Below are positions 33,401 to 44,974 of a stretch of 64,000 nt of DNA, piece after piece. The position numbers and the translations under genes are program-made. Under the pieces are notes generated by a model, which did not search any database, was not told the origin of the DNA, and was given only the letters and a program-made list of their open reading frames with translations. Source of the DNA: Anastrepha obliqua. Taxonomy: Eukaryota; Arthropoda; Insecta; Diptera; Tephritidae. The stretch covers positions 134,655,601-134,719,600 of the forward strand of contig NC_072894.1 of the NCBI RefSeq assembly GCF_027943255.1, given 5' to 3'. The first letter of the stretch is position 1. Every line of letters begins with the position of its first letter.

Positions 33401-36328
33401 GGTTTCAAAGTTGATAGCTCCATAGCTACGAGACATCAGGTTCATTACGACTACTCTCTTCACAATAGACTTTCTACTGCCAACAGATACTTTCTTCAAC
33501 TTTTTTTTGAGCGAAGAAACCTCATATTTAACTCCCCCTCTCAATTATACACTTCACACAGGGCATTCAATAGTGTCGTTCTATGGAAAAACTTGCATCG
33601 AACTTTGAAGAGGTGAAAAGTCAAGCTCGGGTTCCCGCACCATTCTGGTTGAACTGTGATCTCAATACGACGGCTTACTGTAGTAACGGTGACTGGAGGC
33701 CGTGGTTTAGAAGTACATATGTACCTCTAAACCATTCGCCGATTCCTATTTAATATATGACTTCAATTAAACTTTATAAATTTCATCTAAATATGTTCAC
33801 TTGCATTCCCCATTTCAATCACAATTTTTATTTAAATTTAGAATTTTGACAAATTTCGCAAATTTGAAATCGTGTTTATTTTCACTTTGCGATCAGCTGT
33901 TTTGCCACTTGCAAATTCTTACAAGTAAAAATTTATCCAGTAAAAACTTGCAACTTCCCCTCAAAATGAAATGCCATTTTTCTCTCTCACTTTCCTACTT
34001 TGCAAGTTTTTTGGATATATGAACACCAAAACAACTCTTACAAATTATTTGCTTCATGGACAGACCTCTAGTCAAAGCAATTTTCGATTCATTTTATTCA
34101 CACGCACCCTGTGTACATACGCACCTACGCATGAAGTCAACTAAATGCATGCCCACTTTCAAATGAATCTATGTTTAGCTCATATCTACACACAAACAAA
34201 AATAAAAATAATAAACAAACTTAATCCACGCCAATTCGTCGTAGTTCCAATTGCATTCGTTATAGCAGCTGAGTTTGCTCCTTTGCCTGCACACCTCCGC
34301 ACCCCCGCACCCTTGCAACACCTGCGCCACACAGTCGATGCAAATGCGAAACCAGTTATTGTGCGTAAAGTGGAAAATCCATTTTTAGCTGGATTTTCGC
34401 CTTTGATTGTACGCATTTGAATTGTGTATATATGTGTGCACATTTATATGCATGCATTTGTATGTAAATATTTGTGTGTAATATGTATAAATATGTACAA
34501 GCTGGGTCACGAGATCTGTCAGCCCAGCTCCACACATTTTTCTCCAGCACTGCTTAGTTGAAAAAGAAAAATATCCATTTTTTTGCAAGTTTCGAACTTT
34601 TGATTTTTATTTAATGTCTCTTTATCATGGTATTATTATTTTATATGTAAAACTACAAATTTATGACAAAAATTTGTGATCAAATTACATGAAAAAAAAA
34701 AATTTAAAAGCTGCAAGGAAGAAACAAGGAAGAATATAGGACTCACAAAATGGTTATTCAGCAAATGCAAACGCGGCTTCAGGTGCTTAAACTTGAATTT
34801 CACTCTAATTTTTGGTGAAATTTTACTAAAAGTTCCTGTAGACTTGTTGGCATATGCCGAGATACGTTTTTCATATAACCATTAAGTAAATTTTAAAAAA
34901 TTATGAAAATAAAAAATTAATAAAAATAAAAAATTTGAAAAATAAAAATCATAAAGTACAAATTTACGTGATATAAAACACGTTCCAATAAAGGATTGAA
35001 GGATACAAACAAAACTAATTAAAAAAGCGGAAATTTTGCCTAAAACTAAGTCAAGTTGCACTAAGAAATTATTTTTGTCAGTTACATTCGCCAAAGTCGC
35101 AAGACAATCAAAAGACTTTAATAAGAAAAAGTTGCTGTAGTGTAGTCTACTTTTAGGCGCTCTGGCGTTGTTCCACTAAACAAAGATATGTGTATAATAA
35201 TGGTTTGAGAAAGCATTTTTTTAATCAATTTTTATAGGATTTTGCTGCATGTAGTACGTCACCTAAGCAATTGTGATACGACGTACGTTTTGTGTAAGCG
35301 AAATGTTTGTATACATAATGATTAAGGTGTTTTTGTATAGTTTTAATGTTTTCATTGTTTCAAACTAGTTGTTTATTTGCTTTTTACAAGGCTTTGCAAC
35401 GGGTGCACGAAATCCAACTCATCACGAACATACATCACATACATACATATGTAAGCAAAAAATTGGTTGCCCTCAGTACAATAACAGTTCTGTGTAGTTA
35501 ACATTTCCTTCATATCAAAATTTTAATTTTGCACAGCAAAAAACAAAAAAAAAAATATTTAGTCGTGGTGGGTAAGAAAAGCAAATCAATCAAATTAAAA
35601 TTTCATGAGGGTAAACATAATCGAAACAGATAAAAAGTTCGATATTTTTGTTGCTGTTGTGAGTGGTAGTGAATGGTAATGCATGTATGGAGCTATTTGT
35701 AATATTTTACAACTTAATATTTGCTGTCGTTACCTCCTGTTTAGCTTAAATTAACTCTACATTCCGCTTTTCGTCTATTTCATATTTCAGTTTTCACTTT
35801 TATACTGCTTTAAATCTTATTATTATTAAATAGTGTTTATTGTAGCAGTTACGCTCGATTATATTTCCCTTGTTTATGTATGTGTGCGCGCGATAATTAT
35901 TTTGCTTTCCCCTGCGTGAAGGCAAAAAGGCATTTATTTACTGAATTGCTTATAAAGAAAGTTTCTAGAAACAAAAATCAACAAATACCGTACAGAAGGA
36001 ATCGCAAAGTGAGAAAATTATAAAAATTAAGCAACATATTACAACAAATTTTTGTGTATACGAGTATGCATATGTATATTTATATGTAGTGAACATGATT
36101 CTCTCTTTATACGCTATGCATCAGAGTGTTTGCATACTTTTTGTTTGTTTTATTTTAGATTAAGTTAACCGCAGTTTTTAGTAATGCCTTTCATGATTAT
36201 ATTTTATATTGTATAGTTGAGTTGAACGATTCAATTTTACGGCCAAATGAAAATATTTGATTTTTTGTTTAATGGTATCATAGAATAACCGATGAAAATG
36301 TCAAATCAAAACAAAGTTGCATACATAA
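30424..36328. other. Intergenic region between AGXT2 and ENTR1
   Basis: This 5.9 kb holds no supported gene. About 30424-30960 is relatively GC-rich and would be the AGXT2 5' UTR and promoter if exon 1 is right. A decayed SINE copy lies at 31745-31865. About 32450-33250 has a higher GC content with broken open frames on both strands (for example minus 32651-32457) and is probably an old retroelement I cannot classify. A dispersed repeat lies at 33073-33215. Microsatellites of ACATACATA type are frequent. A candidate ENTR1 polyadenylation signal (minus strand AATAAA) is at 36151-36156. Confidence 0.45.
33073..33215 (+). repeat. Dispersed repeat with (GTT)n head
   Basis: TGTTGTTGTTGTTGTAGCAG is followed by CATAAACATTCCCC, GGAATGCTGCTGAAGTGACAG, TCCTTGGCCGGATATAAATC and AGGTCGTTCCG. 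A diverged relative is at 10419-10545. I believe this repeat is common in related flies, but that cannot be tested from one window. No coding potential. Confidence 0.5.
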
Positions 36329-39055
36329 TTACAATGTAGGTCCATCCGAGTAGTTCTCATAATCATCACAATCGTCTAGAAAATCTGAAAAGAGATCGGG
36401 ACTGACATCGTAACCCAACCGAAGTTCAGAGTTTTCAATATCAGCAGCCATTTGCCGTAAATTATCTACGCCAGCGAGTAGTTGCCTGAGAAAGAAAAAT
36501 TTTAAACATAATAAAGCTTAGAAAGTGAACGAAAATTATTTGACAACGATTTATTATTACCTTAGATTATTTTCTGCATTTGTTGCAGCTCTAAGCAAAT
36601 CCCTTGATATTTGTTGTGTTCTGGACGGTCGACCAACAGCGCCACGCACACCCGCTTCTGCGCCAACAGCAGCGCCACCACTAGCATCCGTCGCAACTGG
36701 ACGTGAACGATCACAGCATGGAACATTGAAGCCCCCTACAGCGCCCTCTTCACGCAACGTCTCATTTTCACGACGCAGCGCTTCCAATTCCAACTGTTGC
36801 ATCAAAGACAAAATTTATAATATAACAAAAAAAATGAAGACACATTGTCCATTAAAAAAGTGAACCCACCGTCAATTGTGTCACTTGCTGTTTCAGCGCC
36901 GTAACCCCCGGCGTCGATGTTGTCGCTCGCGTGCGTTTACTTTTCTCCGCCAACCCCTCAACACGCTCAGTTGTTGTCACCTCCCCAACGCGTTTTTGTT
37001 GTTGTTGCTGTTGCTGAAGATGTTGATGTTGCAGTTCACGCGCATGCAACTGACGCTCCAAATCGTTTGCACGCCGTGCCTGCTCGTTCAGCGCTATACG
37101 CGAATCATTCAATTCCCGCTGCAAGCGCTCATTTTCGATACGCAGCCTTGATAGCTGAGACGAGATCGGCGGATCATCTGGCGAGCCTATGGAATTCGAT
37201 GGCAAGCCGACAGCCACATCAGCTAGCCGCTGCGAAGAATGTATTATTGGTCCATCAGAGAGAAAATCGGGTAGCATTTTTGCATTGCTAGCAGTAGCCT
37301 CAGCAGTTGCACCACCTCCGCCACCACAAGCACCTCCGCTGCCATACACAGGCGAGGGACCGGGTATGCCTATGCCGCCGCTTACATCATTTACACCGCC
37401 ACCACCACCACCACCACCACCAACCGCCCCACCTGCTACATCAACATCACTAAAATCGCGTATCGGCGAATTAGGCGGTGAATCCAGATGCATGTCGTGT
37501 GCATACCATGACTCAAGCCAGTGATCCTGCACAAAGTCAGGCAGCACAGCGTTGGGAAATTCGCCTGCATTGCTGGGCAGTGGACGGGTAACCGGTGGTG
37601 CGGCGGCCGTAGAGGGGCCGCCACAGGCGCCACTACTCAGGTCGCCGAGTGGCAAATTCACTTTCGATTTGGACGAATTTGTGTTTAAGGCCAGACGTGT
37701 GGGTCGCGCCTCCCTCGTACCAGCACCTCCGCTATTGATGTTTGCAACTCCTGCACGTCGACGTGGCGAAGATGATGAGGACGACATAGGCATTTCATAA
37801 TTGGAATAAGAACGTGGTACATATTGATGCCTATCGTATTCGCCTGTGCTATTTATGCCACCGCCTACGCCTGTACCACCATCACCCATTCCGCGGCTAA
37901 CGCGTGTGGACGATGAGAAAAAATCTGAAAATAATTAATAAATTAATTATAAAAAAAAATAATAATGAAATAGAAGCTACCACTACTCTCTGGGTAAAGC
38001 CTAAATCCCGAATTGGTATTGGCTCCAACTCCTGCAGTCCTCACGCCACTCGTACCTGTGCTTCCCATACCTTCAATTTCCGGATCCGCACCCACTGTCA
38101 CATACTCTGCAAGACAAGCTTGCGAATCGAACGACGAAAATCGTGGTGAACGTTTCATTTTTGTAGCTGATGCACTAAATGAATTGCCACCCTCTGCTTG
38201 CCCTCCGCCAGTAGTTGACGATGAAGCAACATTGCCGCCAGTCATTAATGACGATATTGACGTGCTTGAAAGGGAAGCTGACTGAGGAACTTTCGGGCGT
38301 GCGCCAGTTGAAGTTTTAATTGTAGCACCGTTATTTGACGACCCGGTCGCATTATTGCTCTGAGTGCCATTCACGTTATTAGACGTTGGGGCATCCAGTG
38401 TTGTGACAGTAACAGTGCTGGAAGGAGCCGTTAGTGGCGGTCCGCTACTCAGGAAATGTTTGAAAGAAAATGAAGATGTATTCTGTGTTGGTGGTGCATG
38501 TGGCTGTGTCACAGGTTGTGTGGTGGAACTGCTGCTAACAGGCTCCCATGTAGAACCCAAGTTTGTTTGTTGAGTTCCAGCTATTAAAGGGGGAAAGGAG
38601 TGTAGTTGCACTTGGCGGCTAAGAGATAATCAGACGCCCTTACCTTCTACATGGGCTGTTGTACCAGTGCTATTTGAACGCTCATTTGTGTAGTCACCAT
38701 AACCACTGTTGTCGTTGCTTCCCATTGGCCCGTTAATACACAGGTCCGCTACCAGATCATTAAGTTTGCCACGCATGAAAGTGGTCGTGGACGTCACAAA
38801 CTGATTGCTTCTAGAGCTGCCAATGGCACAATCAGCCCCGTCTACGCTATTGGCCTTGCCCTTGTCATCGGCGGCCGTTACGTTGCCCACTGCCATCTCT
38901 GCAACAAAATCTGTCCGCGCTGCTGTTGCTTCTGTTACATTCGACGTCGTCACACCTACACTGGCGGGGAGTGAATCCATACCGTTGTTGTTTCTGCCGC
39001 TATTACTACAGCTGTTGTTGTTGTTATGTTGCACCTCATCGTTTTCTTTTGCCAT
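36329..39055 (-). CDS. ENTR1: ENTR1 (SDCCAG3)-like endosome-associated trafficking regulator
   Basis: Five minus-strand exons, all phase-consistent: 39055-38644, 38580-37981 (end uncertain; 37987 also fits), 37924-36870, 36793-36561 and 36485-36329, giving about 818 residues. The N-terminal half is Ser/Thr/Asn/Gly-rich and disordered. It contains FSFKHFLSSG (about residues 175-184), resembling the FSFKEF motif of vertebrate ENTR1. Then come LPDFVQDHWLESWYAHDMHL with a Pro-directed DSPPNSPI, a second LPDFLSDGP, and a coiled coil from about 589 (LSRLRIENERLQRELNDSRI onward, with a Gln run). A second helical stretch is LELEALRRENETLRE, and the conserved end is ISRDLLRAATNAENNLRQLL then AGVDNLRQMAADIEN. 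Family members act on early and recycling endosomes and at cytokinesis. It is longer than human ENTR1 because of low-complexity insertions. It shares an 840-bp divergent promoter region with ASCIZ. Confidence 0.8.
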
Positions 39056-39894
39056 AATTCGTTTATATTTTGTGCAATTCTGCTATTGCCGCTGCTACGT
39101 TACTTTGCTCGCCGTTGTCCCGTCTGCAGTTTTTTCCTTTCAGTTGCAATGGTATTTTTCTTCTTTGTTTAACTTCTCCTACCACTGCCTGCAGTTATTG
39201 CACATTTACTTACTCTATTTGTTATGCAGTTAGTCTTCACATATAAATCTGCACTATTACACTTCTATGATAAACGAAAAATTGTAATAAGACTTGATTC
39301 TTTTTAAAAGTTTACAGAAATTTTCAAGAATTGTTAATTTTCCGCAATCTGAAAGGCCCTTCAGCCGAAGGTGCCAGATTTGTGTGATGTGGTATTTCTC
39401 AGCGTATAACAATTGTCATTGTGAATGATGTGGAAAAGGTCAGTTATTAAATCCATTGTTAATATATGAAGCAGGTGAGTTCTACTATTTGCCGTTAGCT
39501 TTATGGTCCACACCATAATTCCAATAATACATTTTGTTCGAATGCTGTTACACATGTTTGTGATTGAACACATTCTAAATCCATTTATTAATTAAGTTAA
39601 ATAATAAACAGACTATACTCATCTACTATTCTCCAGTAGTCATATTTCATCTACAAATATGTTTCCAATATAAGTGGTTTTATATTATACGTATTCTGAC
39701 ATTATCGTAAAATAAAGATCCCCTACTTATAAAATTTAGTTTCCTTAATTTGAGCGTTGTGACAGCCTCCTAACCATTCGAATATCACCATTGTGAATCA
39801 AAGAACTTGAAAGAAGAAGTGAATAAACAAAATCAGCTGTTTGCAACAATTAAAAACAATATAAACAATTTTGTTTAACGATTTTTTCATTACA
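39056..39894. promoter_or_regulatory. Shared divergent promoter region of ENTR1 and ASCIZ
   Basis: Only 839 bp separate the two start codons, which point away from each other. The region contains no transposon remnant that I can recognise, unlike every other spacer of this size in the window. No clear TATA or initiator could be assigned with confidence. Confidence 0.5.
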
Positions 39895-41151
39895 ATGGAA
39901 ATTGTGCACTATACTCCTACAGAGCAAGAGCTCTTACCAACTCGTAAAATTCTATGTCCACATCCGGATTGCGGCTCCACTTTCACAAATGTTGGCAATT
40001 TGGATATGCACATGAAGCGCCATCATGGCAAACAACCAGTTAAAAGATTTGACCTCAAGGGGAAAGAGTGTGCTTTTCATTGCCCCCAATTGGAGTGTAC
40101 ATATCACGAAATGCATACTAGTAAAATGCACTTTAAAACATTAAAATACTTGCGTCAGCATTATCAAAAAAGTCATATAGCCAAAACAAATATTTGTGAC
40201 CAGTGTGGAAAGGCTTTCATCACCGGCAATCAGCTGAAGTTGCATGTGGAAAAGATGTGTGGAATTAACTATGCTTGCAAAGAGTGTGGATGGGAATACA
40301 GCACTATGGAGGCATTACTAACGCACGGAAAACGAAAGGGGCATAAGGTGCGTGATGTCCGAACCACTGAAATAAAGAAAATTTCGCAGCGGAAAAGGTC
40401 GATAAATGAGACACAAACAAAATATTACGACCAAGAAACACAAACCGAAGGTAAACACATGCAGTTATTTCGACAAAACTCGATTTATAATTACTATGTT
40501 TTATCAGAAGCCACACCACCAAAATGTGTTGTTAAGAGCAGTAATCTGGATGGAAATATTACAATAAACGGAGAAATGTTAAACGAAAAACATGTTTCAG
40601 TGAATACGCAATCGTTCGCGGACACACCAGAACCACGGCATATAGAGACACAAACTGAAAGTCAAATGATAAGCACGTTACGTCATTATACTTACAACAC
40701 CACAGCTCCTACGATGAATTCCTCTTTGCCACCTGCTCAGTTGCTTCCTCCCTCGACACATACGTACACACAGACATACGGTGATCTTTTTGCAGATTCT
40801 TTGCTTGGATTTACCGACATTCAAACACAAACAAATTGGTCCAGCTTTTCTGATGTTACTGCCGAGGCAGCAACGCCCGATGAAGTTGCAACACAATATA
40901 GCACATCAACTGCAGGCACATGCACACGCTGCGCCTATGATGAGTTGCTAGTGTCCACAGAAACACAAACTAGTTTTACACAGTGTTTGCTTGAATCACG
41001 TACAACTAACGGCGATACTGATGATGGAGCATTTAGTAATCTGTACCAAACGCAGCATACACAGACATGTGATATGTTACTTGGAGATCTCTTTGGTGGA
41101 CAGGAGAGCGATTTAATTGGTGGTTTTCAGTCAACGTACACGCAAACATGA
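39895..41151 (+). CDS. ASCIZ: ASCIZ/ATMIN zinc-finger transcription factor
   Basis: Intronless frame of 418 residues from ATG 39895 (the in-frame TTG further upstream is not a start). Four zinc fingers lie in the first 160 residues: CPHPDC...HMKRHH, CPQLEC...HYQKSH, CDQCGKAFITGNQLKLHVEK ending in Cys, and CKECGWEYSTMEALLTHGKR ending KGH. The C-terminal half carries eight TQT motifs (ETQTKYYD, ETQTEGKH, ETQTESQ, TYTQTYG, IQTQTNW, ETQTSF, QHTQTCD and the terminal YTQT), plus near-matches such as NTQSF and ATQYS. This combination defines ASCIZ, a transcription factor that switches on the gene for dynein light chain LC8 and is inhibited when LC8 binds the TQT sites, forming a feedback loop. It acts in the nucleus. 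An AATAAA lies at 41345. Confidence 0.93.
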   Translation: MEIVHYTPTEQELLPTRKILCPHPDCGSTFTNVGNLDMHMKRHHGKQPVKRFDLKGKECAFHCPQLECTYHEMHTSKMHFKTLKYLRQHYQKSHIAKTNICDQCGKAFITGNQLKLHVEKMCGINYACKECGWEYSTMEALLTHGKRKGHKVRDVRTTEIKKISQRKRSINETQTKYYDQETQTEGKHMQLFRQNSIYNYYVLSEATPPKCVVKSSNLDGNITINGEMLNEKHVSVNTQSFADTPEPRHIETQTESQMISTLRHYTYNTTAPTMNSSLPPAQLLPPSTHTYTQTYGDLFADSLLGFTDIQTQTNWSSFSDVTAEAATPDEVATQYSTSTAGTCTRCAYDELLVSTETQTSFTQCLLESRTTNGDTDDGAFSNLYQTQHTQTCDMLLGDLFGGQESDLIGGFQSTYTQT

Positions 41152-43279
41152 TGGTTTGATTTGGATTTACACGTGATGGGGAGTGAAGAGGAGGAGAGCG
41201 AAAAAACTTAGGGCAACTAAAAATTTAAACAAAAAAATGAGTAAGTAGTTAATTAGCTTATACATAAAATAACCAATTTTTATTCAATAATTAAAGTACA
41301 CAAATGCATACACCTTCACATGTACATACATGCAAGCAGTATTGAATAAAAAAGTTCCTTAGTTGTTAAGAGGAGCAAGATAACTATTGTACAATGATAT
41401 TAAAATAAATGAAGTTACATACATATATGTTCGATACGTTATTTCAACCAAAATCCAAATATGTTGATATTGCATAGCAATGTGCTTTACTTTTCCCGTA
41501 AAAAATATAGTATGATTTTTTGAGCGTGAGGCATACGAATTCAAAAACTGACCCTATATATTGGGTTGGGGAAAAACAAGTGTCGCATTTGTGATCAAAA
41601 TATGACGCTTTATTTAACGTACTTAGAATTATCCGATTCAAGTCAAATATGTCCCGTTTTGTTCGCAAACTTGTTGCCATTTAGAAGGCAACTTCATTAT
41701 TCCCCCTTTTATAAAACCCAAGGAGGGGCAAAAAACACAGACAACCAGTCTTCGCAAGCCTCTTTTGAGGCCAACTTGGTATCACCCATATGTATATATC
41801 TACCATATGTACTTTAATTTTGCCATATTATTTTGCTTATTTGAAAAAAAGGTAATAGACTCATATATAATCCGATCTTTTACTAACTTTTGCATTCACT
41901 TTTTATTGACATTCGCTGCTAAATGTAGATGCAGTGCTGCCAGGACTTACTCTTTGCTCTAAATATAGAGCTTTTAGGAAATCGAAAAATGTGGCCGCTC
42001 AATGTGCCAAAGCATACCCTTTAGTTTTTTCATATATCTGAACACTGTAAAAACAAAAGTAGATTTTCATCATTCAAGTTCAATTATCTAAAATAAATAA
42101 ATTTTAGGCAGAAATGATAATGTTGCGTGAATGAAATAAGCACACCACTTGCGGTTTCGCAAAAGTAAATGCTTTGCGCTTATCCGTTAAGAAAGTTTTT
42201 ATTGCTTTGACAGTATAAAACATTCGCCTCATGTATTTCGGGAAGTCTACCACGAGTTGGTCGAGACTTAAACTCGTGTTGCTTCGTAAAAACCGCTGTC
42301 TCGGAAAGTACTCATAAAACCTATAACTTTATAACATTAAATTCAATTCTCGCTTTGTTGTATAGAAAGAATATATCAAAACATAGAAATTCTTACTATG
42401 CATCCTATAATATGAAATACATTGCCTTATACAGACTTCGACTATATTTTTTTAATAAAATTGCATATGTATCTTCAGCTCTTAATATAGCAAAATACGC
42501 GAATTCCAACCGATTTTGGTATGTTTTAAAATCTAAACCTTGGCAATACTGTGAAAATGGTTGAACGCCACATAGAGAAACGCATAAACAAAACAAACAG
42601 CGGTGTGTGGCAAAAGGGTAAAAAAATACACAAGAAAACTCGTCGTCCATCAGAAAATTGCAATCAAACATAAAAGAAAAATTTCTTTTAGTTGCTTTTC
42701 CAAGTAGAAAAATCAAATAAAAAGCATTTTCTGCATGCGGTGAAGAAATAGAGGACGCCCGTATGCTCTTACGCATTATTGGCCGCTACTGCGTCGGGCG
42801 AAAGAGTTTTTTTCGTGTAGTTGTGAGTATGTGTGAAAAAGGGGAGGGAATTGATTTGGTAAATTGGGACTGCAAGGAAAGTAGAAACTATCGTCGTCGC
42901 CGACAGATTTCGAGGAATATTACCTAGAAGGTGATATGCAGCCCCGGCACGAATTCATATGAAAATATTATTTGAAGAAAAAATATTTTGAAAAAAAAAA
43001 AAAATTAATGCAACAACTGCTATAATTGAAATCAAGTGGACTAGAAAGCAAAAACAAATAAATAAATAAAAGTGTAATTGCGCTGAAAAAGTGCGAACGA
43101 TTGCGAATCCAAGGTAAAGGGGTGGTGGCAACGCACGGTAGCATCAAAAGCGCTGACCATACTGAAAATTGTTGAACTTAAAAAAAAAAAACGAAAAAAG
43201 ACGGGTGAGGTCAAGTAGGCTGATTTGGCTGGTCGCTCGTACGGTCGTTTAAAACGCAGTCAAGCAGTCTGCCGCATAC
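41152..43279. other. Spacer between ASCIZ and the RASGEF1 leader exon
   Basis: About 200 bp of ASCIZ 3' UTR ends near the AATAAA at 41345. A mariner fragment follows at 41560-41740. From about 42780 the sequence becomes GC-richer and probably holds the promoter and 5' UTR of the RASGEF1-type gene (A-rich transcript leader at 42950-43200). No other gene is seen. Confidence 0.5.
41560..41740 (-). pseudogene. 3' end fragment of a mariner element
   Basis: The terminal sequence TATATTGGGTTGGGGAAAAA (about 41555-41574) is typical of mariner ends. Inward on the minus strand it reads the last transposase residues, FYKGGIMKLPSKWQQVCEQN then GTYL and a stop (about 41715-41640). Only this 3' end is present. 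It lies 400 bp downstream of ASCIZ. Confidence 0.7.
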
Positions 43280-43308
43280 ATGAGTGCGAAGGGTGAGGCT
43301 GCATCCAG
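43280..43308 (+). other. Leader exon end of the RASGEF1-type gene, with a spliced uORF start
   Basis: ATG at 43280 opens MSAKGEAAS and ends in AG before a strong donor GTGAGT at 43309. Splicing to the strong acceptor at 44845 (TCTTATCTTTTTCCAG) continues STSISKLCALNAIDSSPALC and stops at TAG 44907-44909. That is 66 bases before the main ATG at 44975 and in a different frame. The exon therefore looks like 5' UTR carrying a 30-codon upstream ORF. It could instead belong to an isoform spliced elsewhere. Confidence 0.5.
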
Positions 43309-44974
43309 GTGAGTGCGTGTATTTTGAACTATGTAACAATATTTGTGTATATTGTCGCAAAATTGCAGTAAAATCTACGAACACAACAGCGGACAGTCAA
43401 ATTCTATGCAACATAACAAAGCAAAAGCGGACAAAAAAGAAAGCGGGCCATTGGCCAGTGATTGTTAGCTCTATATCCTGTTTGTGCTATGCAGTTATGG
43501 TGAAAGGTGATTTGTAATAAAATACCTATTTGTGCTATGCCAATTTTATTGCCATATTTCCACTATTTACTTCAGTGCTTATATCGCTGCGCAAGATATT
43601 AGACGATTCTGAGTACGCGGAGGGAAAATAATTATCCTGTAATCCAATATGGGTGTGCCGGATATTTGTAGAACATAACTAAAAATTATTTGCGCAGCAG
43701 CAGCACAACCTGCGAATTTCTTAATGCATTATAAATAATCGAGCTGGGCAGAAGTGGTACCGAAGAAAGTATAAGGGAAACATAAACCGGCAGGCTACTC
43801 TTGCCCAACCCCCCACTTCAAAATACGTCGTAAATACACACATATACAAGCTTACACACAAAAGGTAAAAATCAATTTCCATGCTTTCGTTATATGTGCC
43901 GCTTTTATTGATATTTTTTAAAGTGATGGTTGGAAACAGTCTAGTTATAAGCGCAGACCAAAGGGCGACATGGTGGTCAATTTGGTGGAAAGTGAGTTGA
44001 CATATAGGCCCTTTGCATCAAGATAAATTCTAATAGTGTTCGTGGATTTTGTGGCCTAGAGCTTGGGTAGGTAGTGGTATGCAACGGGTGGTATAGGTGT
44101 GTGGCATGCTGTCTTGCATTCATTGGGTTGCGTTTTATAGAAGAATTGAATTAGAATTACTTGGATAGGGTGTTGGCAATATGCTATTTTCTTACTTAAA
44201 CAGAAAAATATTGTGTTAGTGATACTGCGACGGATTGATTTATGTGATTGTTGATACTACTACGCATAGAAAACTAAAAGAAAAGAATAACTTATTTTCA
44301 AATTAAATGGTAACATATGGCACGCACTTAAATAAAATTACTTAGATCTCATAGTGATACTTAGAAAAGCTGCTCAGCTGGCTATAACATTTAACTCAGA
44401 ATGGATGTTGAAAAAATACTCTACAGCAGTGAAAATGCATTTAATGTACATAAATAAAATTTCAGGGCACATAGGCTAGATTTAAAATTTGAGAAACTTG
44501 TAGAGAAAAACATTAATTCAGTTATTTTGCCGTAGTCCTCTGCTATTGGCGCACACAGTTTAAAGGTTCATAATACGGAAGAACTTATTATATTCAGCAA
44601 ATGCTTACTTTGCATTCTTGCTGACAGTTGGTTTGATCAGTCAAAGCACGTTACCTTGATCGCAGGGTCTGCAAAAAAGAGAGCGGGTTTACGTAAAAAA
44701 AGGATTTTTCCAGCACCTTTCCCTAATATGTAATCAAAGAGGGAGATGCGAACTTTTACTATAGCTTTTTTTGTTATAACTGTCGTATTCGCTTTGAATA
44801 ATTGCATACAAAATAATTGTGCTAAATGTTCTTATCTTTTTCCAGCACATCGATTTCAAAACTTTGTGCTCTGAATGCGATTGATTCAAGTCCTGCGCTT
44901 TGCGTCTAGCTACGCAATTTTATACGGCGCATCGAACAGAAGAATTTCAAAAGCCTGCACCATTTAAATTGCCA

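Noticed and set aside
36525..38573. Plus-strand open frames across the ENTR1 exons (Pro/Ala/Ser-rich)
   Set aside because: They are antisense shadows of well-supported minus-strand exons with matching splice phases.
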